This document shows, piece by piece, positions 7,103 to 14,965 of a stretch of 28,133 nt of DNA (the stretch's first letter is position 1; each line of letters begins with the position of its first letter). Position numbers and translations under genes: made by a program. Below the pieces are notes generated by a model. It did no database searches, was not told where the DNA came from, and saw only the letters and a list, made by a program, of their open reading frames with translations. Origin of the DNA: a bacterium (GTDB lineage: Bacteria; Verrucomicrobiota; Kiritimatiellia; UBA8416; CAMZLY01); the NCBI GenBank assembly GCA_030632465.1, contig DAOVUR010000001.1, forward strand, positions 1 to 28,133. The letters run 5' to 3'.

Positions 7103-8029
7103 ATGATGCCATTAGCAGTATCCACCCACTGGAATGCACATAAGCACACTTCAGGTGAGGCTTTGGTAGAAGAGACTCTTGAATTAGGATTCAAGCATCT
7201 CGAACTCGGGTATGACCTAACCGCCGACCTAATCGCTGGCGTCAAAAGCATGGTGGAACAAAAGGCCACACAGATAAATAGTGTCCACAACTTCTGTCCT
7301 GTCCCCGCAGGCGCTTCACGCGGTCATCCAGAACTATTCGAACTAGCAAGCTTTTCACCAATGGAACGTGAAAATGCAATACAGCTCACACTAAAAACTG
7401 TCCGCTTTGCAGCAAGCTTTGGTGCCACAAGAGTAGTTTTACATTGCGGGAATATACAAACCAAACCTTCAACAAGAACACTTATCCAACTTAGCGAAGA
7501 TGGCAAACAGCACACACCAAAATTCGAGAAACAGAAAATGAAGCTCATGATAAAACGTGAGAAACATGCACAAAAACATATCGACAACCTATACCACTCC
7601 CTAGAAAAGATGCTACCTACCCTAGAAGAATACAACGTTACTCTCGGTATAGAGAACCTACCAACATGGGAAGCCATCCCGACAGAACAAGAATCAGAAG
7701 CGCTCTTTAAACACTTTGATTCACCATTCATACGCCACTGGCACGACGTAGGACACGGACGCATCAGGCACAACCTAGGCTTTATCAATCAGATTTACTG
7801 GCTAGAAAGACTAAGCCCATTCATGTGCGGCATGCATATTCACGACGTCAAACCACCAGCAATGGATCATATTATGCCGCCTCGTGGAGATTTTGACTTT
7901 ACACAGCTTGAACCTTTCATAAAAAATGATACAGTACTGGTCATGGAGCCAGCACCAGGCACTCCCGCAGAAGAAGTTTTGACAGGAAAAACAATTATAG
8001 AAAATGCAATATCCTCACCAAGTGAGTAA
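7103..8029 (+). CDS. Sugar phosphate isomerase/epimerase-like TIM barrel (AP_endonuc_2 fold)
   Basis: 308 aa. Likely metal ligands appear at the expected strand ends of a xylose-isomerase-like barrel: His114 (VVLHCGN), Glu184 (GIENLP), Asp215 and His218 (HDVGH), His245/His247 (GMHIHD) and Glu282 (VMEPAPGTP). The substrate cannot be read from sequence; endonuclease IV lacks this spacing, so a sugar enzyme is favoured. It begins with two ATG codons at 7103 without a good ribosome-binding site and starts only 23 bases after the rpsU terminator. It is 22 bases upstream of gmd, in the same direction, so it may act in the same glycan pathway, or simply be co-transcribed. Confidence 0.8.
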   Translation: MMPLAVSTHWNAHKHTSGEALVEETLELGFKHLELGYDLTADLIAGVKSMVEQKATQINSVHNFCPVPAGASRGHPELFELASFSPMERENAIQLTLKTVRFAASFGATRVVLHCGNIQTKPSTRTLIQLSEDGKQHTPKFEKQKMKLMIKREKHAQKHIDNLYHSLEKMLPTLEEYNVTLGIENLPTWEAIPTEQESEALFKHFDSPFIRHWHDVGHGRIRHNLGFINQIYWLERLSPFMCGMHIHDVKPPAMDHIMPPRGDFDFTQLEPFIKNDTVLVMEPAPGTPAEEVLTGKTIIENAISSPSE

Positions 8030-8051
8030 ACAAACAAAAGGAAGTAAATTA

Positions 8052-9026
8052 ATGAAAAAAGCTCTTATCACAGGTATTACAGGACAAGATGGATCATACT
8101 TAGCCGACCTTCTTCTTGAAAAAGGATACGAAGTAACCGGCATGGTTCGTCGCTCTAGCACAGAAACATATGAACGCATATCGCACATCAAAGATAAAGT
8201 TAATCTCATCCAGGGCGATCTACTAGACGAACTCTCGCTAATGGAGATCATGGAAGAAGTTAACCCAGACGAAATCTACAACCTAGCAGCCATGTCATTT
8301 GTACCTACATCATGGTCGCACCCAGTGCTAACAGGAGAATTCACCGCCCTAGGTGTAGTACGCATGCTGGAAGCCATGAAACGTATCTGCCCAAAAGCGA
8401 AATTCTATCAGGCATCAAGTAGCGAAATGTTCGGGAAAGTACAGGAAGTGCCACAAAGCGAAACCACCCCATTCTACCCGCGCAGCCCATACGGAGTATC
8501 CAAAGCTTACGGTCACTATATCACAGTAAACTATCGCGAAAGCTACGATATCTTCGCATCATCAGGAATCCTATTTAATCACGAAAGCCCACGCCGCGGA
8601 AAAGAATTTGTAACTCGTAAAGTTACAGATAGCGTAGCTCGTATCAAACTAGGACTCATGGACAAACTTTATATGGGTAACATCGACTCATGTCGCGACT
8701 GGGGCTTTGCTGGCGACTACGTAGAAGCCATGTGGCTCATGCTACAACAGGATCAGCCTGACGACTTCGTCATCTCTACAGGAGAAGAAAACTCCGTCCG
8801 CACACTGCTACAAGTAGCATTTGATCATGTAGGACTTGACTGGGAAAAACATGTCGAAATCGATAAAGCCCTCTATCGTCCAGCTGAAGTAGAAAAACTA
8901 CTTGGTGACTGCACAAAAGCAAAAACTGAACTCAATTGGGAACCGAAAGTAAACTTCGAACAACTAACAAAAATGATGGTTGATTCTGACATGAAACTAG
9001 TGGAAAAAGAGATCCAGGATAAATAA
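8052..9026 (+). CDS. gmd: GDP-mannose 4,6-dehydratase
   Basis: Converts GDP-D-mannose to GDP-4-keto-6-deoxy-D-mannose, the first step to GDP-rhamnose or GDP-fucose. 324 aa, extended SDR fold: GITGQDG (8-14) for NADP binding, SSSEMFG (122-128), YGVSK (147-151) with catalytic Tyr and Lys, and the GMD signature NHESPRRG (176-183). The chosen ATG at 8052 has AAGGAAG just upstream; an in-frame ATG at 8004 lies inside the preceding gene and is rejected. It is followed after 5 bases by rmd, so the two should be translated from one mRNA. Confidence 0.94.
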   Translation: MKKALITGITGQDGSYLADLLLEKGYEVTGMVRRSSTETYERISHIKDKVNLIQGDLLDELSLMEIMEEVNPDEIYNLAAMSFVPTSWSHPVLTGEFTALGVVRMLEAMKRICPKAKFYQASSSEMFGKVQEVPQSETTPFYPRSPYGVSKAYGHYITVNYRESYDIFASSGILFNHESPRRGKEFVTRKVTDSVARIKLGLMDKLYMGNIDSCRDWGFAGDYVEAMWLMLQQDQPDDFVISTGEENSVRTLLQVAFDHVGLDWEKHVEIDKALYRPAEVEKLLGDCTKAKTELNWEPKVNFEQLTKMMVDSDMKLVEKEIQDK

Positions 9027-9031
9027 CTATA

Positions 9032-9949
9032 ATGCGTATTCTCGTCACAGGTGCAGCAGGATTTGTTGGTAAACATCTCCTGCAAGAATTAATCAGACAC
9101 AAACATCAAGCAATTGCTGTTGACCTTAAAGCTGGTGAAAAACAAGATAATGTCACTTGGTACGAATGCGACATTCTTAAACCTGATGAAGTTAATGCAA
9201 TAGTAACAGAAACAAAACCTGATGCCTGCATACATCTCGCAGGCATTGCTTTTGTCCCCTCCGCAGATACTCACCCAGAAACAATGCTCTGCATCAACAT
9301 CCTCGGCACACTAAACATCCTCAATGCGCTCAGCAAAACGTCTCCATCATGCAAAACACTTGTAATCTCCACTGGACACGTTTACGGCACACCTAGCGAA
9401 GATAAGTTAGTAACCGAAGATATGCCACTACATCCCGTAACACTATACGCAATCACCAAAGCCGCCTCCGATTCAGCAGCCCTAGGATTCACCGAAAATA
9501 ACCGACTGCCAGTCATGACAGCACGCCCCAACAACCATTCCGGTCCCGGGCAGTCACCCAACTTTGTCATCCCCGGCTTTGTTAATCAGGCAAAAGCAAT
9601 TGCCGCCGGAACATCAGAACCACTACTACGTGTTGGTAACCTAGAAAGCATCCGCGACTTCACCGATGTACGAGACGTCGTTCGAGCCTACCGTCTACTC
9701 ATAGAAAAAGGGATACCGGGACACGCATACAACATTGCATCATGCGACACCGTATCCATTGGCGACATGCTTAACGAAATATGTCAACTAACAGACATCG
9801 ATCCAACAATAGAAGTAGATCCGAATAAGTTCAGACCAAAAGATCACTCACCAGTACTAGATACAAGCAAACTAAAACAACATACCGGCTGGCAACCAGA
9901 ATATACACGCATCCAAACCCTCACCGATATGATTGAAAGCAGTGAATAA
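9032..9949 (+). CDS. rmd: GDP-6-deoxy-D-mannose (GDP-4-keto-6-deoxy-mannose) reductase
   Basis: 305 aa, extended SDR with GAAGFVG (7-13), STGHVYG (113-119) and YAITK (139-143). The substrate loop RPNNHSGPGQSPNFVIPGF and VGNLESIRDFTDVRDVVRAY match the Rmd subfamily, which makes GDP-D-rhamnose, better than GDP-fucose synthase. With gmd directly upstream this gives a two-step route from GDP-mannose to GDP-D-rhamnose for LPS or another surface glycan. The loop Asn/Ser (PNNHS) differs slightly from the usual FNHIGPGQ. The last codons and the stop lie within a 7-bp tandem array that runs on downstream. A generic NAD-dependent epimerase is the alternative. Confidence 0.82.
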   Translation: MRILVTGAAGFVGKHLLQELIRHKHQAIAVDLKAGEKQDNVTWYECDILKPDEVNAIVTETKPDACIHLAGIAFVPSADTHPETMLCINILGTLNILNALSKTSPSCKTLVISTGHVYGTPSEDKLVTEDMPLHPVTLYAITKAASDSAALGFTENNRLPVMTARPNNHSGPGQSPNFVIPGFVNQAKAIAAGTSEPLLRVGNLESIRDFTDVRDVVRAYRLLIEKGIPGHAYNIASCDTVSIGDMLNEICQLTDIDPTIEVDPNKFRPKDHSPVLDTSKLKQHTGWQPEYTRIQTLTDMIESSE

Positions 9950-9970
9950 CTAATAGTGAACAGTGAATAG
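9943..9970 (+). repeat. TGAATAG-type 7-bp array at the rmd stop
   Basis: Four units in exact 7-base register. The first (9943-9949) contains the final Glu codon and the TAA stop of rmd. The second is CTAATAG; the last two are of TGAAYAG type and are followed by TT. Near-identical arrays lie at other gene ends and in repeat-filled spacers. Confidence 0.85.
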
Positions 9971-10019
9971 TTAAAAGAAGAAGGTAATATGACACCTACG
10001 GGGTCTTGAAAATTATCAT

Positions 10020-11024
10020 ATGAAGAAAAAAGTCTTCACAATCATACAGATCACCATCGCAATACTCATTCTTGCCGTAATTTTTTTCAAACTACAACAA
10101 AGCGGGCAGCTTACGCAACTACTTGATGCTATCAACAGAGCCATCGGCAACTGGCCCTACCTAATCATCACATTCATCGGACTTTTTCTATCGGCATTTT
10201 TCTGTACAGTCCGCTGGGGTTGCCTACTTAAAGCCCAAGATGTACATATAAAATTCAGCCGCCAGTTCACTCTTTATCTTATCGGACAATTCTTTAGCGC
10301 ATTCATGCTAGGCTCAACAGGTGGCGATGTCATCAAAGCATATTATGTCTCGACAGAAACCAAACATAAACGTGCCGAAGTTGTCGCTACAGTTATTGTC
10401 GATCGTATCATCGGACTCATAGCACTGGTAATACTACTAGCCATACTCACGGTCGTACGAATAAATTTCTTCCTCTCCAGCCCAGAAACAAAAATAGCTA
10501 TATGGTTTAATATGAGCCTACTCATAGCAGTAACAGTTGGGCTTCTAATAATATTTAAGCGTAACCTACTAGAAAAATGGAGTCTATTCAGGAAATTTGA
10601 AGAATCGACATCCATCGGCAAAGTGATAGGTAAAGTCTACAACGCAATGCACATCTGCTTCAACCAACCAGGGCTCATGCCAAAAGTTCTATTTCTATCA
10701 TTCCTGAATCATATCAGCATGGCCGTCTGGGGCTTCTACATTGCCATGGCGCTAGGAATACCAAATGGCTTTATCGACATACTCACAGTCGTAATACTAA
10801 TCAACACAATAGCATCCATCCCAATAACCCCAAATGGACTAGGTACTAGAGAATCTGCTGCTATCTTCATGATGGGCGCAATAGGTGTTTCCGCAGCCAC
10901 AGCCGTAACCTTCTCACTACTATGCTACGCAGCAATACTGCTAATCAGCCTTATCGGCGGCATCTTCTACATCATCTATACCGCCCAAAAAGGAAAGATC
11001 ACCGTCGAGCAACCTATCCAATAG
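10020..11024 (+). CDS. LPG synthase/flippase-like integral membrane protein (UPF0104, YbhN/AglD type)
   Basis: 334 aa with about seven to eight membrane segments. Family features are LYLIGQFFSAFMLGSTGGDVIKAYYVS (89-115), in which the GGD..KAY core is diagnostic, and IPITPNGLGTRE (268-279) near the C-terminus, with a VVATVIVDRIIGL helix between them. The fold is the N-terminal membrane half of lysyl-phosphatidylglycerol synthase, found alone in many proteins near glycosyltransferases and thought to handle lipid-linked substrates. No aminoacyl-transferase domain is present. It lies 70 bases after rmd in the same direction, so a role in the same surface-glycan pathway is plausible. No good ribosome-binding site is seen before the ATG at 10020. 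Confidence 0.83.
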   Translation: MKKKVFTIIQITIAILILAVIFFKLQQSGQLTQLLDAINRAIGNWPYLIITFIGLFLSAFFCTVRWGCLLKAQDVHIKFSRQFTLYLIGQFFSAFMLGSTGGDVIKAYYVSTETKHKRAEVVATVIVDRIIGLIALVILLAILTVVRINFFLSSPETKIAIWFNMSLLIAVTVGLLIIFKRNLLEKWSLFRKFEESTSIGKVIGKVYNAMHICFNQPGLMPKVLFLSFLNHISMAVWGFYIAMALGIPNGFIDILTVVILINTIASIPITPNGLGTRESAAIFMMGAIGVSAATAVTFSLLCYAAILLISLIGGIFYIIYTAQKGKITVEQPIQ

Positions 11025-11361
11025 ATCCTGTTAATCCTGTCTAAAAGAATCTTTTCCGTCGAGCAGATTCGTTTTTTTCATTCGTGCATTCGTGGCAATC
11101 CCCCTTTACTTTTCAGTAGAGCGGTCCCGTAGCGCAAAAAAAATCATTTTGTCCCTAAATCATTTTGTCGTTTCTTTTAATAGCGCACCGTTTTCACCCT
11201 TTTCCCTTTCCGGAATGCCAGCATGGCGTGCATTTGATTGTCGAGCAAAGCGAGACAAGCAAATAAACGCCATCACCGTAGCGCGACATAACAGATTCGT
11301 GTCATTAGTGCAATTCGCGGCAAAACATCTTTTCAGTAGAGCGGTCCCGTAGAGCAAAAAA
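11025..11361. repeat. Convergent intergenic region with one and a half repeat modules
   Basis: No gene. 11036-11170 resembles the right half of a module (CGTCGAGCAGATTCG, ATTCGTG tandems, TTTTCAGTAGAGCGG, TCATTTTGTC). 11171-11391 is a full module: AATAGCGCACCG at 11179-11190, hairpin 11223-11273, ATTCGTG tandems, and a doubled TCATTTTGTC that runs into the 3' end of the next gene. Short open frames here are repeat-derived. Confidence 0.7.
11223..11273. repeat. Module hairpin, copy 2 (reference form)
   Basis: 20-nt arms and an 11-nt loop (GAGCAAAGCGA). Paired blocks are ATGGCGT/ACGCCAT, ATTTG/CAAAT and TTGTC/GACAA, separated by the unpaired GC opposite AA and A opposite G. Confidence 0.85.
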
Positions 11362-12204
11362 TCATTTTGTCACATAATCATTTTGTCTTCCAATAACAAC
11401 TTTTTCATTTCGTTCCCGTAAAATCTCATTATTCTCCCCACACTGCGACAGATCACGATACGGAACAGATTTTGCAGACTCAGTAATAGCCAACATCTCA
11501 TCATCGCTATATGGATACTTAATCATATTCTCACTCTTCGCCGCAACAGTCCCAATCCTCTGCTCGCCAACCTGTTCCGACTTACCAATAAAAAAACCAG
11601 CCTCCAGAAAACCAACAAGCACTGGTAAAGCTGTCGAATAGGTCAAGAGCACACCATCAGTCTTCAACAACAGATAGAGCTTCTTAAAGAAATCAACCGT
11701 CCATAACTGCGCATTACGTTGAGTAGAAAATGGGTCATGATAAATCAAGTCATACTGCCGGTGATCAGCAATCAGCTCAGAACAACTCAGCCTAGCATCA
11801 CCCCAAATCATCTCTATATTCAGATAATCACTTGAGTATAATGAGCGTTTGTAGAGCTCAGACAGAATCACTTGCCATTTAGAGTCAATAGATTGCGAAG
11901 CATCACCAACAACCGCCTTATCGATTTCCAGTGCAGTCACACTAATACTACCGCGCCATTTAGCAGCTTCCTCCGCCGCTAAGAGCGTATTGTACCCGAG
12001 CCCAAAACATACATCCAGAACAGAGACAGCAGCATTCGCTAACCGCCTCTCCAGCTCTGACGGAACAATATACTTCGCCAAAGCCTCCTCACGCGCGCCC
12101 TCAAGCGAATGATAATGCTCCTTAAAATCAGAATTAAAAAAGGTGACAGATCCATCACCAGTAATCTTACTTTTCACGTCATCCCTCACCCTTTGCATGT
12201 CCAT
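11362..12204 (-). CDS. MnmC-like (DUF752) SAM-dependent tRNA methyltransferase
   Basis: About 280 aa. Rossmann methyltransferase with the SAM loop DVCFGLGYNT (64-73), acidic EID (93-95), and DPFSTQRNAQLWT (157-169), which corresponds to the DGFAPxxNPxMW motif of MnmC. FKEHYHSLEGAREEALAKYI near the N-terminus is also typical. Stand-alone DUF752 enzymes methylate aminomethyl-(2-thio)uridine at tRNA position 34; the FAD domain of full-length MnmC is absent. The start at 12204 lies 4 bases after the stop of the 61-aa gene; the frame is open to 12234. The last residues (QNDYVTK) and the stop codon come from a doubled GACAAAATGA repeat. The motif core differs from canonical, so the exact target is not certain. 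Confidence 0.77.
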   Translation of the reverse strand: MDMQRVRDDVKSKITGDGSVTFFNSDFKEHYHSLEGAREEALAKYIVPSELERRLANAAVSVLDVCFGLGYNTLLAAEEAAKWRGSISVTALEIDKAVVGDASQSIDSKWQVILSELYKRSLYSSDYLNIEMIWGDARLSCSELIADHRQYDLIYHDPFSTQRNAQLWTVDFFKKLYLLLKTDGVLLTYSTALPVLVGFLEAGFFIGKSEQVGEQRIGTVAAKSENMIKYPYSDDEMLAITESAKSVPYRDLSQCGENNEILRERNEKVVIGRQNDYVTK

Positions 12205-12208
12205 CAGC

Positions 12209-12394
12209 TCACTTATATAGCACAAAAGGCACATTAACAGGTTGACGAGACTCTTGTCGATAAATACGCTCCATCTGCCCTGTTTTCTTGAGCATACGGA
12301 TATTATCAGCTATCCATTTGTAAACAAGCTCATTCGGCATGCGATCATGCCTATAGACAGGCACATCAAAATTTGGCAGATCTGGCATATCCAC
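12209..12394 (-). CDS. Hypothetical 61-aa protein between nucleotidyltransferase and methyltransferase
   Basis: Starts with GTG whose first base is the last base of the upstream TAG stop, and ends 4 bases before the likely methyltransferase start; this packing argues that it is translated. The sequence has an acidic/proline N-terminus (MDMPDLPNFDVPVYRHDRMP), a predicted helix with YKWIADNIRMLKKTG, and ends VPFVLYK. I recognise no family. An internal ATG two codons in could also start it. It may be a partner of the nucleotidyltransferase, but nothing in the sequence proves that. Confidence 0.6.
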   Translation of the reverse strand: MDMPDLPNFDVPVYRHDRMPNELVYKWIADNIRMLKKTGQMERIYRQESRQPVNVPFVLYK

Positions 12395-12921
12395 TATAAT
12401 GCCTCCATCAATCTATTATATATTCCATCAGGCCCATAACGATCACAGAGTTCATGAAGATCATTGTCGTCAATACAGGAAGGCTTATTCTGCAGTATAG
12501 CTACGATATCACTCAAATCTTTAAGTTCACGCTTACTACTGTTCTTCATTGCATGCAATTTCAGCATAATCATATGAGCAAGGCATGGCACATTAAACAG
12601 AACATTTCCTATATTCAGCGGCTGGCTTTCCGCAAACAGAGAGTCAAAAGTTGCCGTATCCACCAACAAAAGGTCAACATCAGCGTGATATATTGAAGGG
12701 GAAGAATAACGAACGAAGTTCTCAGTTTTTGCGGTTTCCACATAACCAGCTGCTGCTAATACATCATGTAGTATCGACTCTTCGCCACTCACCATCAAAC
12801 AATCAATATCAACAGTCTGCCGAACAACATCAAATGCCGGCAGAGCCATACCGCCTATTAACAAAACCGAGACACCACGTTCAGCCAATCCTTCTGATAT
12901 TAATTCCTGTGTAGTTTTCAT
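12394..12921 (-). CDS. Minimal nucleotidyltransferase-fold protein (AbiEii/DUF6036-like)
   Basis: 175 aa. The LLIGGMALPAF segment (GG at 23-24) followed by DIDCLMV (Asp38, Asp40) and a third acidic stretch ADVDLLL (Asp81, Asp83) give the polymerase-beta-type GG...DxD...D layout. KLHAMKNSSKRELKDLSDIVAIL (121-143) matches the Lys...KxxD(L/I)xD(L/I) helix of AbiEii/DUF6036-like enzymes. Such proteins occur as toxins of type IV-like toxin-antitoxin pairs or as small RNA- or drug-modifying transferases. It heads an operon with the overlapping 61-aa gene and the MnmC-like methyltransferase. A promoter only 9 bases before the ATG and the absence of a ribosome-binding site suggest a near-leaderless mRNA. 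Confidence 0.75.
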   Translation of the reverse strand: MKTTQELISEGLAERGVSVLLIGGMALPAFDVVRQTVDIDCLMVSGEESILHDVLAAAGYVETAKTENFVRYSSPSIYHADVDLLLVDTATFDSLFAESQPLNIGNVLFNVPCLAHMIMLKLHAMKNSSKRELKDLSDIVAILQNKPSCIDDNDLHELCDRYGPDGIYNRLMEAL

Positions 12922-12930
12922 ACTAGTCGT

Positions 12931-12959
12931 ACTATAGCGAGAACAGATAACGCAAACAA
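12931..12959 (-). promoter_or_regulatory. Promoter giving a near-leaderless transcript
   Basis: On the minus strand, TTGTTT (12954-12959), 17 bases and TATAGT (12931-12936). Nine bases separate the -10 box from the ATG of the nucleotidyltransferase gene, so transcription would begin at or next to the start codon. Confidence 0.45.
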
Positions 12960-13039
12960 GGAGAATATATACCCCGAGAACTGGAATATTAAATATCGTC
13001 CTGTAAAACAGCTTTCAATAGCGCAACGCCTTCCCTATC

Positions 13040-13318
13040 TTACAGCACCATCTTCACACCATCGACCGCGCGTATCGCCTGATCAACTTTCTCCATTATC
13101 TCTTTTGAATCAGCAGTAAAACTAAAGTTATATGTTGTATACTTACCTTCCGCCGAACTATTCCCTAGAGAAACCTCAGCAACCACCTTTAAATTACCAA
13201 GAACATCCTCAATCAAACCATGAATATCATCACGTTTCTCTGTAATCACCTTAACATGACATACCAGAGGAAACTCCAGCTCCACTCCACACATTTTTTT
13301 TGTTTTTTCTTCTGTCAT
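13040..13318 (-). CDS. ybeD: DUF493 (YbeD-like) protein
   Basis: 92 aa. ELEFPLVCHVKVI near the N-terminus, S..GKYTTYNFSFTADSKE in the middle and the final AIRAVDGVKMVL match the small ACT-like YbeD/DUF493 fold (87 aa in E. coli), including the conserved terminal VxMVL. Family members are small cytosolic proteins of unknown regulatory role; in enterobacteria the gene neighbours lipoate genes, which are not seen here. It lies downstream of asnS, separated by a 273-base repeat-containing spacer. No ribosome-binding site is evident before the ATG at 13318. Confidence 0.75.
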   Translation of the reverse strand: MTEEKTKKMCGVELEFPLVCHVKVITEKRDDIHGLIEDVLGNLKVVAEVSLGNSSAEGKYTTYNFSFTADSKEIMEKVDQAIRAVDGVKMVL

Positions 13319-13423
13319 ACTTTTTATCTACTACTTTCTACTTTCTTTTAGAACTTGATTTGAGAACAAGGAACACCGATTAACGAATAATGAGGTATTT
13401 ATTTTTTATCCTGCTACCGGCAT

Positions 13424-13513
13424 TTCGGCTCCGCTCAATGACCTTCTTACTTCTAACATCCCGACACGAGGTCCCTGAGCGGAGCCGAAGGCGTTGCCCT
13501 GAGCGGAGCCGAA
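13424..13513. repeat. Inverted 14-mer pair plus a second copy
   Basis: TTCGGCTCCGCTCA (13424-13437) is followed by two copies of its exact reverse complement (13476-13489 and 13500-13513). The same 14-mer occurs again at 17071-17084. The arms could form alternative hairpins in the 273-base spacer between asnS and the DUF493 gene. Confidence 0.8.
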
Positions 13514-13591
13514 GGGCCGTATCTATTCATCGTTCCGCACTCCCTTTCCCCCTCTCTCTAATTTTTTCTCCTGAATCCTGTCTTCTGTTTT

Positions 13592-14965
13592 CTAAAATTC
13601 TGCATTGCCAGGCGTACGCGGGAATGCAATCACATCTCTAATATTCTGCATGCCGGTACAGAACTGCACAATACGCTCAAAACCCAGCCCAAACCCTGCA
13701 TGCGGCACAGAGCCAAACTTCCGTAAATCTCTATACCACCAATAGTCATCACAACTCAATCCAGCCTCTTCTATCCTAGCCGACAACACGTCCAGCCGCT
13801 CTTCACGCTGGCTACCACCAATAATCTCTCCAACATGCGGCAACAACACATCCATCGCCGCCACCGTCTTATCATCCTCATTAAGGCGCATATAGAATGA
13901 CTTTATCCCTTTCGGATAATCAGTAACAGTTACCGGACACTCAAACTTCACCTCTGTCAGATAACGCTCATGTTCCGACTGCAAATCCGCCCCCCACTTC
14001 ACCGGATACTCAAACGACACCGTAGCCTGTTCCAGTATAGCAATCGCTTCGGTATAAGTTATACGCTTAAACTCACTACCTGCTAATTTCCGTAAACTAG
14101 CCAACAACGTTGTATCGATGCGCTTATTAAAAAACTCCAGATCCTCCATACAATTTTCCAAAACATAATTAAAAAGATAACGTAAATAATCCTCCGCCAT
14201 ATCTGCATCATCAGCCAGATCAGCAAATGCCATTTCCGGTTCAACCATCCAGAACTCTGCAAGATGCCTACGCGTATTAGAATTCTCCGCCCTGAAAGTA
14301 GGCCCAAACGTATATACATTACCTAACGAGCAAGCAAAACACTCAGCAGCAAGCTGTCCGCTCACGGTTAAACCTGTTTTCTGCCGGAAAAAATCTTTTT
14401 CATAATCCGGCTTTTTACCCAACTCAAGCGTTGTCACCTGAAACATCTCTCCGGCACCCTCACAATCACTAGCAGTAATAATAGGAGTATTAATATAATA
14501 GAATCCAAGATCATCAAAAAACTTATGCGTCGCCATAGCTAATGCATGCCGAACCCTAGTCACGGCACCAAAAGTATTCGTCCGGGCACGGAGATGCGCA
14601 ACCTCACGCAACCGTTCAAACGAAACTCTCTGCTTCTGTAACGGATAATCTGTTGGCTCACAAAAACCAAGGACCTTAACTGACACAGCCTGCACCTCCA
14701 CCGACTGCCCGCCCCCTTGCGATGCAACAACTTTGCCCGTAACAACGATCGAGCTGCCAGGAAAGAGCCTACTTATCTCGCTCTCATAATTAGCCAATGT
14801 AGCATCGGCAATAATCTGCAAACTCGCAAAGCAAGAGCCATCATTTAGCTCAATAAAGGAAAATCCACCCTTAGAATCACGCCTAGTGCGAACCCAGCCA
14901 GCAACACGAACCTCTCGCTCTTCAACTGGACCATTTAATATACTCTTAATAAACTCACGCTTCAT
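13592..14965 (-). CDS. asnS: Asparaginyl-tRNA synthetase
   Basis: Class II synthetase of the Asp/Asn group, charging tRNA-Asn. 457 aa is the usual bacterial AsnRS length. The N-terminal OB-fold anticodon domain (about 1-105) has VAGWVRTRRDSKGGFSFIEL. Motif 2 is FRAENSNTRRHLAEFWMVEPE (224-244), where the NSNTRRHLAEF form marks AsnRS rather than AspRS. Motif 3 is GFGLGFERIVQF close to the C-terminus, followed by DVIAFPRTPGNAEF. GGAGATG lies upstream of the ATG at 14965. Its presence implies direct charging of tRNA-Asn, at least in part, rather than only the transamidation route. Confidence 0.97.
   Translation of the reverse strand: MKREFIKSILNGPVEEREVRVAGWVRTRRDSKGGFSFIELNDGSCFASLQIIADATLANYESEISRLFPGSSIVVTGKVVASQGGGQSVEVQAVSVKVLGFCEPTDYPLQKQRVSFERLREVAHLRARTNTFGAVTRVRHALAMATHKFFDDLGFYYINTPIITASDCEGAGEMFQVTTLELGKKPDYEKDFFRQKTGLTVSGQLAAECFACSLGNVYTFGPTFRAENSNTRRHLAEFWMVEPEMAFADLADDADMAEDYLRYLFNYVLENCMEDLEFFNKRIDTTLLASLRKLAGSEFKRITYTEAIAILEQATVSFEYPVKWGADLQSEHERYLTEVKFECPVTVTDYPKGIKSFYMRLNEDDKTVAAMDVLLPHVGEIIGGSQREERLDVLSARIEEAGLSCDDYWWYRDLRKFGSVPHAGFGLGFERIVQFCTGMQNIRDVIAFPRTPGNAEF

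Noticed and set aside
11092..11352. 86-aa open frame, and similar frames at 15170-15382, 22424-22624 and 13390-13641
   Set aside because: They lie wholly or partly within dispersed repeat modules, share frames because the repeats are shared, and have no ribosome-binding site or recognisable protein features.
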